This document shows, one piece after another, positions 6,948 to 15,477 of a stretch of 64,000 bases of DNA. Position numbers and translations under genes: made by a program. Under the pieces are notes generated by a model. That model was given only the letters and a program-made list of their open reading frames with translations, did no database searches and was not told where the DNA came from. Source of the DNA: Candidatus Eremiobacterota bacterium (GTDB taxonomy: Bacteria; Vulcanimicrobiota; Vulcanimicrobiia; Vulcanimicrobiales; Vulcanimicrobiaceae). Where the stretch lies: the NCBI GenBank assembly GCA_019240525.1, contig JAFAYE010000001.1, positions 221,300-285,299 of the forward strand, read 5' to 3'. Position 1 is the stretch's first letter, and the number at the start of each line of letters is the position of its first letter.

Positions 6948-9584
6948 CTAGAATTTAAAGTAGATGAACGTGGGCGAGAGCCCAGGCCATGTGAGCATTT
7001 GGAGCGCTACAAGCAGCCCGGCGAGTGCTCCCGCCTGTCCGAACGGGCGAAGCTGCGACCATCCCAGCGCGACGCCGCGCCGATCGAGGAACCAGCGCAG
7101 TATGCCGAACGCCACGATGCCGACGCTCAAGACCGCTTGCCATCCTCCGAGCAACGGCGCGCCGGCGCCCCCGGCAAAGAGCTGCCGATAGACCTGTACC
7201 GCTATACCGAAGCTGGGCGAGCGAAAGAGCACCCATCCCAGCGAGACGGCTGCAAAGGTCAATGCGATGCGCACGAGTGCCATCGCGCCCGTTGGCGCGC
7301 TGTACTCACGCCCGATGCCGCAGACCCGCTCGAGGCATAACATGACGCCGTGAAATCCGCCCCAGACGACGAACGTCCACTGCGCGCCATGCCAAAGGCC
7401 TCCCAAGAGCATCGTCACCATCAGATTGAGCAATGTGGAAACCGCGCCGCGCCGATTTCCTCCCAATGGAATGTACAAATAGTCACGCAGCCAGGTGGAG
7501 AGCGTCACGTGCCAGCGATGCCAGAAATCGGTCACGCTCGTCGCCAGGTACGGCATGCGAAAGTTCTCAGGAAAAACGAAGCCGAAGAGTCGCGCGCAAC
7601 CAATGGCAATGTCGCTGTATCCGGAAAAGTCGAAATAGATTTGCATCGAAAACGCGAACAGCGCGCTCCAGGCAGCAGCGCTTCCGGGATGGGCCGCGAT
7701 CGATCCCCAATAGCTGTTAGCCACGTCGGCGAATTGATCGGCGATCCCCATCTTCTTGAAGAGGCCGAATCCCGCGCGCGCGAGTCCGTAACTAACGTCA
7801 TCAGGTCCCGGCGGGCGCCAGGCGAAGAGCTCGCCGAAAAAGAGTCCCGCGCGTACGATCGGGCCGGCGAGCAACTGTGGAAAAAACGCGAGATAGAGCG
7901 CGTAGTCGAGGGGAATCCGGATCGCGGTTATCCGTCCGCGATAGACGTCAACGAGATACGAAATGCTTTGAAACGTATGAAAGCTAATGCCGATCGGCAC
8001 AAAAAGATTCACCAGCCACGGATTTTCGTGCAGGCCTAGCAACGCCGCGACCGTGCCGCTGGCGAAATTCGTATATTTGAAGCTGGCCAGAAAGGCGAGA
8101 TTGGCCGCAATGCCGAGCGCCAGCAGCGCGCGGGGATTCCCTTCTCGCCGCTCCTGCCGGCGTTCCAATAGGAGGGCAATCGCAAAGTCGCTCGCTGTCA
8201 ATATCCACAAGAAAAGGACGTACCAAGCGTTCCAGCGCGCGTAGAAGTAGTAGCTCGCGATCAGCAGCACATAGCGTCGTGCGCGACGCGGAAGGCCGTA
8301 AAAGAGCGCGGCGACGATTGCCACAAAGAGCCAGAACTCATACTCCTGAAACCGAAGCGGGATCCCGATACCAACCGCTGCGGCAAACCACGAGAGCGAG
8401 TGATGCCGGTGCGCCGCCGGAGTAGCCGAGGCGGCTGCGGGCGCGACGCCGCGTGACGATACTGCATGCGGGGTCGTGCCGGGCGGATCGTTCAGCATGT
8501 GCGCAACGTCGCTGCCAAGCAGCGCGCTAAAGCGCAGACTGCCCTCACGATTGAGGTGATCTTCGTCGGCAAAGAGCTGTGGCTGCTCGAGCGCCATATA
8601 GGGCGCAGCGGGCAGCAAGCGTGCATGCTGATTGGCGGCGATTTCGACGAGCGAGCCACTCGGCGTTTGCGAAGCTTCGCGGTGTGCGGGTCGCGTCGGT
8701 ATGCGCACGAAAAAAACGGGCACACCGGCCGCTTCGTAGCGCGCCGCGATGGGCTCTAGCCATTGCCGACGGTATGTCGCATACGAGGGGCTGGGTTGCG
8801 CGACGGCGAGAACCTGGCGCGCAATGGCGGCACGTTCGTCGCTGGAAACGCCGGGCGGATATTCGATCGTGTTCTTTTCGAAATCGACGCGCAGACCGGC
8901 AAGCGTTTCGCTTCGGGGATGTGATGAGAGCGGATCGTAGGCGGGGGCGCGAGCCGCATTCTGCAAGGCCTTCACCCGGCCGAGCGGATCGGCCGCGAGT
9001 GCTTGAAAATCGTCTCGCAGTTCCGTGCCGCGCCAGAAGAGATCGATGCCGTACTCCACACGCTCGCGCGGATCGGAGAACGAGCCGGCTAGCTTGGGAA
9101 GATCGAGTAAGCGCGTTTGAAAGACGACGTATCGCAAATCCATCGGCCGGTCGTCGCCGTCGAGGCTGCCGATGGCGCTGTCGTCGTCGGCATACGTATC
9201 GACCGGAATGACGACCGCACGCAGTCGGTTCGAATCCGGATCGACTGCACGCACGAAAAACGGCCAACAGCGCGGCGTCGTTCCCGGCACGCCGCCATTG
9301 AGAAATCGCAAGCGACCGCTGGCGGCGCTCGCGACGCGTGGATCGAGACCCGAATAAATCCGCGAATCGCCGAGGACGAGCACATCGGTGCGCGGGTCGA
9401 CGGAGGCGGCGCGGAACTGCTCGATCGCCGCTTCGAAACTGCCCGTGCTCGAGGATGGATCGAGGATGTCGCGATAGAGGTTGGTTCGAAACGCGATGGC
9501 ATCGGCAAGCGCGAAGATTGCAAAGGCGGCCGCAATGAGTAAAGCGGCCGTCTTCCTTTCAGATCCGCGCAACCGTGCAAGCAC
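6948..9584 (-). CDS. SGNH-like domain fused to MBOAT O-acyltransferase (AlgI-like)
   Basis: An 878-aa two-domain membrane protein. Residues 11-31 form a membrane anchor. Residues about 65-360 form an SGNH/AlgX-AlgJ-like extracytoplasmic domain with block I GDS at 72-74 and a DEDH catalytic-type motif at 340-343. From about residue 390 there is a multi-pass MBOAT domain with FDFSGYSDIAIG, DFWHRWHVTLS and GGLWHGAQWTF, the last carrying the MBOAT active-site histidine. By family the MBOAT half moves acyl groups across the membrane and the SGNH half places them on a cell-surface polysaccharide. In alginate-type systems these halves are separate proteins. The gene stands alone, divergent from the exporter at 9670; the acceptor glycan is unknown. 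Confidence 0.88.
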   Translation of the reverse strand: MLARLRGSERKTAALLIAAAFAIFALADAIAFRTNLYRDILDPSSSTGSFEAAIEQFRAASVDPRTDVLVLGDSRIYSGLDPRVASAASGRLRFLNGGVPGTTPRCWPFFVRAVDPDSNRLRAVVIPVDTYADDDSAIGSLDGDDRPMDLRYVVFQTRLLDLPKLAGSFSDPRERVEYGIDLFWRGTELRDDFQALAADPLGRVKALQNAARAPAYDPLSSHPRSETLAGLRVDFEKNTIEYPPGVSSDERAAIARQVLAVAQPSPSYATYRRQWLEPIAARYEAAGVPVFFVRIPTRPAHREASQTPSGSLVEIAANQHARLLPAAPYMALEQPQLFADEDHLNREGSLRFSALLGSDVAHMLNDPPGTTPHAVSSRGVAPAAASATPAAHRHHSLSWFAAAVGIGIPLRFQEYEFWLFVAIVAALFYGLPRRARRYVLLIASYYFYARWNAWYVLFLWILTASDFAIALLLERRQERREGNPRALLALGIAANLAFLASFKYTNFASGTVAALLGLHENPWLVNLFVPIGISFHTFQSISYLVDVYRGRITAIRIPLDYALYLAFFPQLLAGPIVRAGLFFGELFAWRPPGPDDVSYGLARAGFGLFKKMGIADQFADVANSYWGSIAAHPGSAAAWSALFAFSMQIYFDFSGYSDIAIGCARLFGFVFPENFRMPYLATSVTDFWHRWHVTLSTWLRDYLYIPLGGNRRGAVSTLLNLMVTMLLGGLWHGAQWTFVVWGGFHGVMLCLERVCGIGREYSAPTGAMALVRIALTFAAVSLGWVLFRSPSFGIAVQVYRQLFAGGAGAPLLGGWQAVLSVGIVAFGILRWFLDRRGVALGWSQLRPFGQAGALAGLLVALQMLTWPGLSPTFIYFKF

Positions 9585-9669
9585 CGCCGCGTCCCTTGCT
9601 CGAAAACGGGCGTGAGGCCTTTCGCGGTCGGGCCGGGTTATGGCGTTGGGGTATGCTGCTCACCTAGCC

Positions 9670-11169
9670 ATGCAGAGTTCGTTTCATCACCGACCAGGCG
9701 CTCCGGTCGCGCTGATTACCTTGACGGTCATGCTCGGCCTGATTATGGCGATCATCGACACGACCATCGTCAACGTCGCATTGACGACGATCGGCGGCAA
9801 TCTCGGCGCGACGGTCGACGAGGTTGCTTGGGTGGCGACGGGTTACATTCTCGCTAACGTCGTCATCATGCCGCTCAACGGCTGGCTGACCGCACTGATG
9901 GGCCGCAAGGCCTTTTACGCAACGTCTCTGGCGCTCTTTACGGTGGCGTCGTTTTTTTGCGGAACGGCGCGTTCGATCTGGGTGCTCGTGATTTACCGCG
10001 TCATTCAGGGCATCGGCGGCGGCGCACTTCAGCCGACCGCACAAGCCATTCTTTTTGAGACCTTCCCGGCCGAACGACGCGGCGCGGCAATGGCGATCTT
10101 CGGGATGGGCGCAATGGTGGGTCCGGCCATCGGCCCGACCTTGGGCGGTTGGATCGTCGATAATGCCAGTTGGCCCCTCATCTTCTACATCAACGTCCCC
10201 ATCGGCATCGCCGCCTGCTTAATGACGCTCGCCTTCATTCCAAATCCGAAGTATATCGCCAAACCCAAGGGCGGAATCGATTGGATCGGACTCGGTCTGC
10301 TGACCGCCGGCCTCGCATCGTTGCAGTTCGTCCTCGAGCAAGGCGAGCGTGACGACTGGTTCCAATCGCAGACGATTCTGCTCTTCAGCACGATCGCTAT
10401 CGTTTCGCTCGTGGTCTTCGTGATCAAGACGTTGCGCGACCGATACCCATTGGTCGACTTGAACGTTTTTCGCTTTCGCTCGTTCTCGGTCGGTTCGTTC
10501 TTGGGGATCATCATGGGCTTCGGTCTCTTTGGAACGGCCCTCGTTCTTCCGCTCTTCTTTCAAAATACGTTGGGTTTTACCGCGTTCGACACCGGTATGG
10601 CGCTGATGCCTGGCGCCTTCTCAACCGCCATTTCGATGATGATTATCGGGCGCATGCTCAACCGCATCGATGGTCGCTGGTCGATTGTCTTCGGGACCCT
10701 GCTGTTTGCATGGTCGACCTGGCTTTTGGGAGGCCTCACGGTACAGGCCGGATATTGGGACGTCTTTTGGCCGCGCGTCGTGCAGGGATTCGCGCTCGGC
10801 TTTCTTTTCGTGCCGCTCACCACCATTGCGCTCAGCGACGTGCCGGTGCCCAAGCTCGCCGGTGCGACCGGCGTTCTGACGCTCTTACGCCAGCTCGGCG
10901 GCAGCCTCGGCATCGCGATCTTGACGACACTGCTCACGCACCAGACCGCAATAGCGTGGAATGTGCTGGCGTCGGGCGTTACGCAGACCCACGGTTATTC
11001 CGTCGGCCAGCTGACCGGTATGGTCGCCCAGCAATCGACGATGATCGCCTACAACTACGTCTTCCGCGTAACCGCCGTCGTCTTCGTTCTTTCAACACCA
11101 CTGGTCTTTTTGATTCGACGCCGCCCGCGGGCGGCAGCAGTCGCCGCGCCCGAACAACAAGCGGCCTGA
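9670..11169 (+). CDS. DHA2-family (EmrB/QacA-like) MFS drug exporter
   Basis: Proton-driven multidrug efflux permease with 14 predicted membrane segments. The DHA2 hallmark DTTIVNVAL near residue 28, the motif-A region with GWLTALMGRKAF, and VIQGIGGGALQPTAQAI in TM4-5 are clear. I set the start at ATG 9670, which gives a normal N-terminus (499 aa); an in-frame ATG at 9640 would add ten residues, and neither start has a clear Shine-Dalgarno sequence. No EmrA-type membrane fusion protein or TolC is adjacent, so substrate and partner are unknown. Divergent from the SGNH-MBOAT gene with a short shared intergenic region. Confidence 0.92.
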   Translation: MQSSFHHRPGAPVALITLTVMLGLIMAIIDTTIVNVALTTIGGNLGATVDEVAWVATGYILANVVIMPLNGWLTALMGRKAFYATSLALFTVASFFCGTARSIWVLVIYRVIQGIGGGALQPTAQAILFETFPAERRGAAMAIFGMGAMVGPAIGPTLGGWIVDNASWPLIFYINVPIGIAACLMTLAFIPNPKYIAKPKGGIDWIGLGLLTAGLASLQFVLEQGERDDWFQSQTILLFSTIAIVSLVVFVIKTLRDRYPLVDLNVFRFRSFSVGSFLGIIMGFGLFGTALVLPLFFQNTLGFTAFDTGMALMPGAFSTAISMMIIGRMLNRIDGRWSIVFGTLLFAWSTWLLGGLTVQAGYWDVFWPRVVQGFALGFLFVPLTTIALSDVPVPKLAGATGVLTLLRQLGGSLGIAILTTLLTHQTAIAWNVLASGVTQTHGYSVGQLTGMVAQQSTMIAYNYVFRVTAVVFVLSTPLVFLIRRRPRAAAVAAPEQQAA

Positions 11170-11362
11170 TTCTGGCATATCGAGTTGGTTCAGTGACGGA
11201 TCTGTGCGGACGCCATCAAGGCCTACGTTGATCTATCTGTGCACACGCTATCGCGATCCTGGGCTTCGGGTTTGCACGGCAAACAGCTCGCATCTAAGAG
11301 ATGCCGCAAGCTACGGAGCTAGCGCGGCTATTGGTAGCGTTTGCCATTCGTACACTAACCTC
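11170..11362. other. Convergent intergenic region, nothing recognised
   Basis: 193 bases between the converging exporter and GT87-like genes. I see no tRNA, no convincing open frame and no clear T-tailed hairpin. Base composition appears to shift here towards the less GC-rich patch that continues to about 15470. Confidence 0.4.
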
Positions 11363-12472
11363 TCATATCGCAGCTTCGCCACGCGGGTCTTCACGGAGCC
11401 GGTTGACCACCCACGCAGCAGTAAAACCTATCACTGGCAGCGCCAGGGGATCGAAATGTATGACGCGCGAGAAGACGTACATTGGAGCAACGATAAACGC
11501 CGCAACCGCCACAGCGATCCTTTTTGGGGTCGCGCTCGTGACCAATAGCCAAAGGACTGGTAACATCAGCAGCGCGTCGTAGCCATATGCGTGGGGCGCC
11601 GTTGCTAAAGCAATTGCTGGCAACATCGTCGCCGCCTCTATGCGCGATGTTCGCGTTAGGAGCATGGCGCAGGAGACCAATGACACAATGGCCAGAACCC
11701 AGCCTTCAATCGGCGAAAGTCCGACATGGATCAAGATGCCTGGAATGCCGATGGCGTAATCGCCATCAACAGCACGATCGTAGTTATATAAACTCGACAG
11801 CATGTGGATGTACGGTCGTGGCCATAACGCATCATGGACAGCGGCCGCGCTCAAGGCGTACCAGATCACCAAAGTGACCGCGACGATGCATGTTGCTTTC
11901 CGTTGTTGAAAGACAACAAGTAACACGAAAAGTGGTATGCCAACTGTGGGCTTATAAAAACTGAGTCCCACGGCAAGACCCAAGAGCGTCTCGTCGCGCC
12001 TGACGAATGCATAGATCGCCAGCATGACAAGCAAAAGTCCGAACGGCGTATTCTGCCCTAGGCAAACTGCAATAGTCAGTGGAAACCACGCTACGAGCAT
12101 TGCGCTCGTTACGAGCACAGGCAATCGATAAACCCTTGAAGCCAGAAAAGAGGCCAGAAATGCGCAACACAGCATGAATGCTGAATAAATGAAATAACTG
12201 GCGGTTCGACTGAACCCGCCAATGAGCCACAGAGCCCATGCCACGCCGGGTGTGTAGGCGAAACGCGCGCGACTCAATAGCTCTGGTGTACCAACATAAT
12301 GCGCCGCGTTCCAAAAGATCTTCCAGTCGTCGCCCGCGCCTTTGACCGTAAGGGCTCCCTGTATTACCCATAGAATCCCGAGAATTAAGAACGACAACGC
12401 TATGAGGCGGCGCCTGTCATCCATATAACGGTAACCGGGTTGTTCCAGCGGCGCGTTTGGAAATGGTTTCAA
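11363..12472 (-). CDS. DUF2029/GT87-like multi-pass membrane glycosyltransferase
   Basis: A 369-aa, mostly hydrophobic protein with about nine membrane segments. It has the GT87 layout: an early loop with DDWKIFWNAA, then FAYTPGVAWALW, a GQNTPFGLLL segment and a SFYKPTVGIPLF segment, matching the family pattern of an acidic residue after TM1, a YxP loop, GQ and a KP helix. GT87 enzymes use polyprenyl-phosphate sugars to glycosylate outer-leaflet lipids or glycans. No donor synthase is directly adjacent. Codon use (ATA, TTA, AGA) looks more relaxed than in the flanking hopanoid and Tad genes, as in the next two genes, which hints at separate ancestry. Confidence 0.8.
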   Translation of the reverse strand: MKPFPNAPLEQPGYRYMDDRRRLIALSFLILGILWVIQGALTVKGAGDDWKIFWNAAHYVGTPELLSRARFAYTPGVAWALWLIGGFSRTASYFIYSAFMLCCAFLASFLASRVYRLPVLVTSAMLVAWFPLTIAVCLGQNTPFGLLLVMLAIYAFVRRDETLLGLAVGLSFYKPTVGIPLFVLLVVFQQRKATCIVAVTLVIWYALSAAAVHDALWPRPYIHMLSSLYNYDRAVDGDYAIGIPGILIHVGLSPIEGWVLAIVSLVSCAMLLTRTSRIEAATMLPAIALATAPHAYGYDALLMLPVLWLLVTSATPKRIAVAVAAFIVAPMYVFSRVIHFDPLALPVIGFTAAWVVNRLREDPRGEAAI

Positions 12473-12822
12473 AAGCTATAGGGTTTTCGGTTTGACGACG
12501 TCATTATGTTTAGCGAGACGGCATCGTCAACGCCCCACCGGCATCGACTTTCCAAGAAACGCAACTGGTGAGTGCCTTACGGCATGGCGATGATCGCCGG
12601 AAGGCAATAGGCTAGCTCTCAAATAGCGCATTCCGGCCGTTAGGATGCCTTCATAAGTGGCGGTTGGCGCGAATGTAACGTACGCGCGTCGCCAGCCAGA
12701 AGGTAAACAGACGAGCGAGCTCCACGTTGAATCAATTTACCCGGTGAGCCAAGCAGGGGCCTGCCCTTGGCAGGAGCAAGACCGGCTAAGCTGGTCCAGC
12801 CAGTCAGCCGGAGGTAACCTGT
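12473..12822. other. 350-base divergent region with structured leader for the lipoprotein gene
   Basis: Lies between the divergent GT87-like gene (minus) and the lipoprotein gene (plus). No coding frame here is credible. The last 75 bases hold two strong hairpins described separately. I found no confident -35/-10 pair. Confidence 0.5.
12749..12814 (+). promoter_or_regulatory. Structured 5' leader with two hairpins and a partly sequestered Shine-Dalgarno
   Basis: Hairpin 1 (12749-12770) has outer arms CCAAG/CTTGG with a GC-rich inner stem. Hairpin 2 (12782-12811) has arms CCGGCT/AGCCGG enclosing GCTG/CAGC. The sequence GGAGG at 12810-12814, eight bases before GTG 12823, begins inside the 3' arm of hairpin 2, so folding would hide part of the ribosome binding site. 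This is the geometry of a riboswitch or RNA thermosensor. Short stretches recall the 3' half of GEMM (cyclic-di-GMP-I) aptamers, but I cannot confirm the conserved core. Confidence 0.45.
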
Positions 12823-14688
12823 GTGAATAGCCGTCCGGACCACGATAGCGGCTGTCGGAAGACCGTCATGCGAGGCAATCGAACGCTGAACCGCTATTTT
12901 GTGGTGCTTGGGGCTGCTGCTGTTGCGACAGCCTGTTCCGGCGGGAACGGCTACTTCACGGCCCCGTCGCCGCGAATGTCCGTCGCATCGCATCCTTACG
13001 ACTCTACCGGTGTATTTCAGCAAGCTCCCTTCGGCAGGCGTCGTCACGGGCGCTCTTCGCGGATACATAAGGCCGCTGAATACCCGCCGACGGAGGTCGT
13101 ATACTCATCGTCTCATGATTCCATGTGTGAAATGACGCATTTCCCTACTGGGCCAGGGGATTGGCCTGTTTGGCAATGTTGGATGAAGAGTGGCGAGTCG
13201 ATAACGTTTCCGACTTCGTGGCAGGTTCCGACAACAAATCCTTACTATGGAGAACTCTGCGGGCCTACGACGATTTCGGTGATGCCGTTCGCCGGTAACC
13301 CCGGAGTCGCTACGCCGGCGCCTGTTTTGGTCGGCACCTGGGCCAGCTGCACGAGGCTCGACGTGTCTCCAGGTGTGACCTTCACGGACAACGTACCGCC
13401 CAGCGAAAACTTTTCTTTTAATGGCGACTGGGAAGGCCTTTATACAAACTGTAATACGCCCGCTATCCCGCCTGTGACTTGCACCGCCGGTAATGACGAA
13501 AACTTTTTCGAATTTGGGATAGAGCCCGGGCCACCACCAAGTCCGAGCCCCGCGCCCACCCCTACCGGTGGCGGCAGCCCATGGCCGACAGCACCTCCAA
13601 CACCGTACCTGGAGATTTATGATAGCAGGCTAAACCAGGTCGTAAGCACCGGGGTTTCGCCCTATCCAAGCTCGGTGATTGGTCTGCGAAATGATCTCAC
13701 CGCGAAACAGACTGATGGCGGTACGCCTACGGACGTCTCTTGGATCCAAGTGGAGCTACCTACGATCGCGAGTCAGAATCCGATAACGGCGATGCCTTCC
13801 GTGTCAAGCGTTCCGCTCGTGATTCCGACTTCCGCCAATCCTATAAACTACTATTGGACTGGCGGCGGGAACTTAGCGGTGGTTCGGGTTACGGCTTCCG
13901 TAGATGGCCTACCCATGACGGCGTTGGCGCTTTATACCGTCGAGGCGCCGACCTTCGGTAGTATGACCGCGACTTTTGCCACCCCCGGTATTTACGGCCA
14001 GAGTGTCGTACTCGGCTTACAGAGCCCGTATCCAAACTCCGGCATCATCTCCAAATACACCGCTACAGCCCCCAACGATTTCGCTGGTTATTTTGCCGAG
14101 AATCAGCAGGAGATGACAAACCCTTATGCTTCACCGTCGTCGAGCCCAGGCTTGCCACAAACGGGAACCGCAAGTTGGTTAGACGCGTGCTGGATCTACG
14201 ACGTTCAGGCCAACGGGCTCAACAGCCCGGCGCCACTTGCTTCTGCTGCGGCCACTGTAACGTATGGACCAAGTTACGACGCTCCGGCTTACGGACTCGC
14301 ACGCCTCGACGAACTAAATTTCGATGATACGTATGTGGATCACTTCATGTTTACCCCAGACGTGCCTGGTTGGCATCATCGCGTCTGGGTAAACTTCGGG
14401 GTACTTCAATGGAGTTGGGGCGGAGACGTCGTGGCTGATCGTTTTCTCAACACGGCGCCCGTAGGGTGGAAGTTTAATAGCGAGATCGCTCCAGGACCAA
14501 CGCAAACAGGTGTCCCGAATACGGACTTGGTCGGCTGGCCGAATACCCTCGCCGTCGAGGGGTCATCTTGTCCGGCGCCCCCCGCAGAAAACAGTCAAAG
14601 TCGCACACCAAGAAAAGGGCACGGTGCGACGCCGACTCTTCGAGCGCCAAGATCGAAGCTCAAGCCTCCATGGGGTCAGAAGAAGTGA
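12823..14688 (+). CDS. Large predicted lipoprotein of unknown function
   Basis: Not recognised. A hydrophobic segment ends in the lipobox-like ATAC (VVLGAAAVATACSGG), so the protein is probably exported and lipidated. Around residues 235-265 there is a Pro/Ser/Gly/Thr-rich linker, then a beta-rich region with Ig-like character. The C-terminal 40 residues turn strongly basic and Pro/Ser-rich, and this end overlaps the next gene. GTG 12823 has a good GGAGG at eight bases; ATG 12868 would give a more typical short lipoprotein leader, so the start is ambiguous. Several Cys and Trp residues are spread through the exported part. An envelope or secreted-structure role is inference. Confidence 0.72.
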   Translation: MNSRPDHDSGCRKTVMRGNRTLNRYFVVLGAAAVATACSGGNGYFTAPSPRMSVASHPYDSTGVFQQAPFGRRRHGRSSRIHKAAEYPPTEVVYSSSHDSMCEMTHFPTGPGDWPVWQCWMKSGESITFPTSWQVPTTNPYYGELCGPTTISVMPFAGNPGVATPAPVLVGTWASCTRLDVSPGVTFTDNVPPSENFSFNGDWEGLYTNCNTPAIPPVTCTAGNDENFFEFGIEPGPPPSPSPAPTPTGGGSPWPTAPPTPYLEIYDSRLNQVVSTGVSPYPSSVIGLRNDLTAKQTDGGTPTDVSWIQVELPTIASQNPITAMPSVSSVPLVIPTSANPINYYWTGGGNLAVVRVTASVDGLPMTALALYTVEAPTFGSMTATFATPGIYGQSVVLGLQSPYPNSGIISKYTATAPNDFAGYFAENQQEMTNPYASPSSSPGLPQTGTASWLDACWIYDVQANGLNSPAPLASAAATVTYGPSYDAPAYGLARLDELNFDDTYVDHFMFTPDVPGWHHRVWVNFGVLQWSWGGDVVADRFLNTAPVGWKFNSEIAPGPTQTGVPNTDLVGWPNTLAVEGSSCPAPPAENSQSRTPRKGHGATPTLRAPRSKLKPPWGQKK

Positions 14689-15272
14689 GCACGTTTACAC
14701 CCTTGCGTTTTAATGCAACTTTGGGAATGGCCTTCGTGGTTTGCAGCGTAATCGCACTGGGGACATATGCTTCCGACGCGCTTGCGCAGGAGATTCCCGT
14801 CCGCAGTGGCGTCTTTAGTATTCGGTTGGATACAACCAAGAGAATATATCGGTTGGGTGAGCGAATCGAGGTTCGGATTTCCGTCCACAATAACACAAGG
14901 GAAGTATATGAGGCGGATTCCGTGCCGCCCTGGGGGCTCTGCGACCTCGCCATTTCAAACAGCAGCGGACAAGCGCTTCTACCCGCTCCGGCTGTCAACC
15001 GCGCCGTCCGGCGAAGCTCCATAGCGATAAGAGAGTATTTACCGGGAAGCACGCTCGTCGGCGGGTTCGATTATCCTGATGCGCCAGGCATCTTTCACTT
15101 TTGGGTGGACATATCACACTGGGGCTATGAGATTAATGCGCCAGGCAAATATACAATAAAAGCGATACCCGAGGTGCGCGGCTTTGCTAGAACAGGCCCT
15201 GAGAAAGGCATGCATTTCGTTTCCTCCCCTAGCGACAAATCCAACGCGGTATCCATCGAAGTCATACGGTAA
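14670..15272 (+). CDS. Exported protein with Ig-like fold, unknown function
   Basis: Not recognised. From ATG 14670 the product is 200 aa with a signal peptide (MAFVVCSVIALGTYASDALAQ, cleavage after Ala-Gln region) and a beta-rich body; the stretch YRLGERIEVRISVHNNT resembles bacterial Ig-like or BsuPI-type domains. The frame is open further upstream to 14568, but that extension is basic and lies over the end of the previous gene. ATG 14670 overlaps the stop of the lipoprotein gene by 19 bases, so the two are probably translated together and may work together at the cell surface. Confidence 0.62.
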   Translation: MGSEEVSTFTPLRFNATLGMAFVVCSVIALGTYASDALAQEIPVRSGVFSIRLDTTKRIYRLGERIEVRISVHNNTREVYEADSVPPWGLCDLAISNSSGQALLPAPAVNRAVRRSSIAIREYLPGSTLVGGFDYPDAPGIFHFWVDISHWGYEINAPGKYTIKAIPEVRGFARTGPEKGMHFVSSPSDKSNAVSIEVIR

Positions 15273-15443
15273 CGCTCCTCGGGGCGCCGATAAGCGATTC
15301 CCCGGCTGCGGGCGGAACAAGCCAAACGTGCTTCGGCGAATCCCAAGGATAACCGCGCTCGGTGTAGGCGAGCCGGACTTGTGACGTCATCGACCAATAA
15401 ATCGAGCGAGTACACATTACATCGTCCTAACCGAACATCGATC

Positions 15444-15458
15444 CCGCGGCCCTCGCGG
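15444..15458. terminator. Possible small hairpin between converging genes
   Basis: Arms CCGCG/CGCGG with a five-base loop lie in the 205-base gap between the exported protein gene (plus) and the Tad-arm gene (minus). On the plus strand it is followed by the T-rich ATTTATT. The stem is short, so this is a weak terminator candidate. Nothing else is seen in 15273-15477. Confidence 0.25.
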
Positions 15459-15477
15459 CGATTTATTGTGCTATCAC

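Noticed and set aside
12749-12814. Firm assignment to the cyclic-di-GMP-I riboswitch
   Set aside because: Only short similarities; the GAAA tetraloop and CAAAGC core are missing, so I kept it as an unclassified structured leader.
12640-13068. Minus-strand frame across the lipoprotein gene start
   Set aside because: Covers the leader hairpins and signal sequence on the other strand, with no recognisable domain and no ribosome site.
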